A stretch of 6,763 nucleotides of DNA from NCBI GenBank assembly GCA_017964745.1, contig JAGCRJ010000086.1, forward strand, positions 1 through 6,763. The letters run 5' to 3'. Below, piece by piece: positions 4,756-6,763 of this stretch (positions are counted from its first letter, which is position 1; each line of letters begins with the position of its first letter). The position numbers and the translations under genes were made by a program. Under the pieces are notes generated by a model, which saw only the letters and a list, made by a program, of their open reading frames with translations, was not told where the DNA came from and ran no database searches. This stretch comes from Lachnospiraceae bacterium (lineage in GTDB: Bacteria > Bacillota > Clostridia > Lachnospirales > Lachnospiraceae).

Positions 4756-6690
4756 TCAGGTAAGACTGTTGAGAAGGTGCGAGATCATCTCGTTTACGAC
4801 ATTGATGAACCTCGAGGAAGCGTTGTAGGCACTCTGGTACTTGATCATATTGCTGAGTTCCTCGTCGCTTGATACCGCTTCAACCTGATCTCTTGCGCTT
4901 TCGGCTGCGGATACGGTCTTGGCCTGGTTCTCATAGATGCTGTTGTACATGTATCCGGAATTGGATACCTGTGAGACAAGATCACTGTAATAATCGTTGA
5001 GATTGACCTTCTTGATGACCGTGGGGTTAAGGGTATACTTCTCATCGGTGAAGACCTTCTTGAGGGCCGTCATGGTGGCGATATCCTCGGAGCCGTCCTT
5101 AAGCCTGAAGCCAAGGAGCGAAGGAGTCTGAAGACGGTTCTGGTTGATACGGGTATTGGATACGGAGTACAGGCTGTACTTAAGGTCTGCCAGAGCCGAC
5201 TGGTCCACAACATATCCGTTCGAATCGACAACCTGTCCGCGGCTGTTCAGCTTGGGCATCTCTTCTTCGTTGAATACCCAGTAGGTGCCGAGACCGGATG
5301 AGCTCAGGTCGTACTTTGTATATCCGTCGGTAGTGGACTTCTGGAAAAGCTGTAAGGGTGATCCGTCCGCGCTTTCCATATAGTTGAAGCCGTCATCGAC
5401 GTCCTCGTATACCTTGTATTCCTTTCCGTCATAAGCCTTGGGATCTGCGGCTTTGATGGCATTGTAAAGGGCAAGGTCCGCGGGATCGTAGTAATCGGGA
5501 GCGTTGGGATTGGTGGTCTGGGTCGATGCGGTGGGTGCGGCGAGGGTCTTTACGCCTGCTGCCGTTTCCAGAACGCCGTTTACCGAGGTAACGACATTGT
5601 GGATCAGCTGATCGAACTCAGCCTGTATGTTCATAAGGACGGAATCCTTGATGTCGTCGTAGAACCTGATATCGGTGTAGTCAGCCCTGTGGTCGCCCCT
5701 TGCATAGAGAAGGCTTCTGAGCTTTCCTACGTCCGTGCCGTTTTCGGTGGATATTCCCCTGCTTAAGTCAAAGACATGTGCGGCTTCGATATTATAGATA
5801 CGGTCGCCCTTCTTTCCGTCATAGGAAAAGATGGTATTGTCGGTATTCTTGGGGTCTCCGCCGGGAGCTACGGTATAATTGGAATTCTGGGGCCAGTAAG
5901 GAGTATAGAATCCGGTCTGGGAATCGATGTCGATCCACATCTCAAAGCAAAGGGAGCCTTTTACGAAGTCCTCGCCCTCGATCTGAACCGAAACGGCACC
6001 GTACTGGTCCTCGGTATAGGATATATTACACATGGACGCAAGCTTATCAAGGATCAGATTCCTCTGGTCCCTGAAATCGTTGGCTTTTTCCTGTCCAAGT
6101 TCAATTTTCTGGATAGTGGTGTTGAGCTCCAGGATCTTCTTGCCGTAATCGTTGATGGTCTTGACTTCCTGAAGTACCTGGAAATTGATATTGTCCTGAT
6201 ATCCGGAAAGATCGCTGTATACTGACTGTGCACGCTCAAGAAACTCAGCGGCCTCACTTACGAGAGCACCCTGAGTAACGGAATTGCAGGGATCCTTGGT
6301 CAGCTCCTGGACTGCGGTCCACAGATCGGACAAAGACTCCTGAAAAGAAGCACCGTTAAGCTCTCCGAGAAGGTCTTCTATCTCATTTAAGGTATTCTTG
6401 GAAACCTCATAGAATTCCTGTCTTCCGAGCTCGGTACGATATGTTTTGTCAAGGAAATAATCCCTAACCTGTTTTACGTTAGAATAATAAACTCCAAGAC
6501 CAGACTGCTGATAAGAAATAGCACTTCCTGTCTTGGAGATCGTTACATATCTTCTGTCGTCAAATTCTACCTGTTGTCTGGTGTAGCCTTCGGTATCAGC
6601 ATTGGTAATGTTGTGGGCAACGGTGTTTAACGCGTTGTTGCTGGCCTGAAGTCCCGAGACACCCAGGGAAAGGTCACTCCACAGGGACAT
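4756..6690 (-). CDS. flgK: Hook-associated protein FlgK (HAP1), first of two tandem copies
   Basis: This 644-residue secreted junction protein starts MSLWSDLSLGVSGLQASNNA with the axial-protein motif NTVAHNITNADTEGYTRQ at 22-39. The FlgK-type helix is present as LNTTIQKIELGQEKANDFRD (189-208), continuing to DKLASM. The equivalents of later FlgK landmarks are weaker than in its neighbour: VGKLRSLLYARGD (321-333) replaces GGELRGLVELRDG, and there is no clear GG-x-LV. The helix ending VTSVNGVLETAAG (368-379) is followed by an insertion of roughly 115-140 residues that begins with a Thr/Ala/Pro-rich linker (381-399) and is rich in Asp and Tyr. The C-terminal axial domain reads SSDEELSNMIKYQSAYNASS (607-626) and ends in a heptad-like helix. 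The ATG follows AGGAGAG by seven bases; that site overlaps the TAG of the upstream gene, suggesting translational coupling. FlgK is preferred over FlgE or FlgG because of length and the 189-220 helix. Confidence 0.9.
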   Translation of the reverse strand: MSLWSDLSLGVSGLQASNNALNTVAHNITNADTEGYTRQQVEFDDRRYVTISKTGSAISYQQSGLGVYYSNVKQVRDYFLDKTYRTELGRQEFYEVSKNTLNEIEDLLGELNGASFQESLSDLWTAVQELTKDPCNSVTQGALVSEAAEFLERAQSVYSDLSGYQDNINFQVLQEVKTINDYGKKILELNTTIQKIELGQEKANDFRDQRNLILDKLASMCNISYTEDQYGAVSVQIEGEDFVKGSLCFEMWIDIDSQTGFYTPYWPQNSNYTVAPGGDPKNTDNTIFSYDGKKGDRIYNIEAAHVFDLSRGISTENGTDVGKLRSLLYARGDHRADYTDIRFYDDIKDSVLMNIQAEFDQLIHNVVTSVNGVLETAAGVKTLAAPTASTQTTNPNAPDYYDPADLALYNAIKAADPKAYDGKEYKVYEDVDDGFNYMESADGSPLQLFQKSTTDGYTKYDLSSSGLGTYWVFNEEEMPKLNSRGQVVDSNGYVVDQSALADLKYSLYSVSNTRINQNRLQTPSLLGFRLKDGSEDIATMTALKKVFTDEKYTLNPTVIKKVNLNDYYSDLVSQVSNSGYMYNSIYENQAKTVSAAESARDQVEAVSSDEELSNMIKYQSAYNASSRFINVVNEMISHLLNSLT

Positions 6691-6702
6691 ATATGATCTC
6701 TC

Positions 6703-6763
6703 CTATTGCTTAGCGTCAAAGTTACCTCTGGTCACTCCGAGGGTTCCTCCGGTATAGGCGCCC
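6703..6763 (-). CDS. flgN: C-terminal end of a probable FlgN export chaperone (partial)
   Basis: The last 19 codons of a gene read GAYTGGTLGVTRGNFDAKQ and then TAG (6705-6703). In Firmicutes the gene just upstream of flgK is usually flgN, the cytoplasmic chaperone for FlgK and FlgL, whose C-terminus tends to be a glycine-rich linker followed by a short F/I-D-x-K end. The ending FDAKQ fits. Frame choice rests on this match and on the other frame giving a very basic, unlikely tail (ending RRNPRSDQR). The stop codon lies inside the ribosome binding site of the first flgK and the gap between the genes is 12 bp. The identification depends mainly on context. Confidence 0.55.
   Translation of the reverse strand, partial: GAYTGGTLGVTRGNFDAKQ

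Noticed and set aside
1..6763. Mobile elements, CRISPR arrays, tRNA or rRNA genes
   Set aside because: No terminal inverted repeats, transposase frame, direct repeat-spacer pattern or tRNA-like fold was seen on either strand; the window is almost fully occupied by flagellar genes.

Overview
The window is a block of late flagellar genes, all read from the minus strand, followed by the start of a housekeeping gene. In transcription order (right to left) it holds: the last codons of a probable flgN export-chaperone gene, two tandem divergent flgK genes for the hook-filament junction, flgL, fliW, csrA, an intrinsic terminator, and a sigma-A promoter driving the first 32 codons of greA.

The strong AGGAGG-type ribosome binding sites, consensus sigma-A promoter, intrinsic terminators with short U-tracts, FliW-CsrA module (rather than a gammaproteobacterial Csr system) and roughly balanced base composition suggest a motile member of the Clostridia. 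The long FlgL and the paired FlgK would fit a Lachnospiraceae-like gut or rumen organism. That placement is inference from gene content and protein style; no 16S or other marker is present.

Region by region on the minus strand: 6763-6703 is the flgN tail; 6690-4756 is the first flgK; 4755-4640 is a regulatory gap with a terminator hairpin that overlaps a sigma-28 (SigD/FliA)-like promoter and a possible 24-codon leader ORF; 4639-2657 is the second flgK; 2656-2573 is a structured gap with several GGA motifs, one inside a hairpin that matches the CsrA consensus core ACARGGAUGU; 2572-938 is flgL; 922-464 is fliW; 462-244 is csrA; 243-97 holds the csrA terminator, the greA promoter and the structured greA leader; 96-1 is the beginning of greA.

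FlgN, FlgK and FlgL export and build the junction between hook and filament. FliW and CsrA form the known partner switch that ties flagellin translation to secretion. The most interesting idea here is that the same switch may act on its own operon: the flgL leader looks like a multi-site CsrA target just upstream of fliW-csrA. The second most interesting is the promoter-in-terminator arrangement that could let the second flgK and everything downstream be switched on separately from the first flgK.
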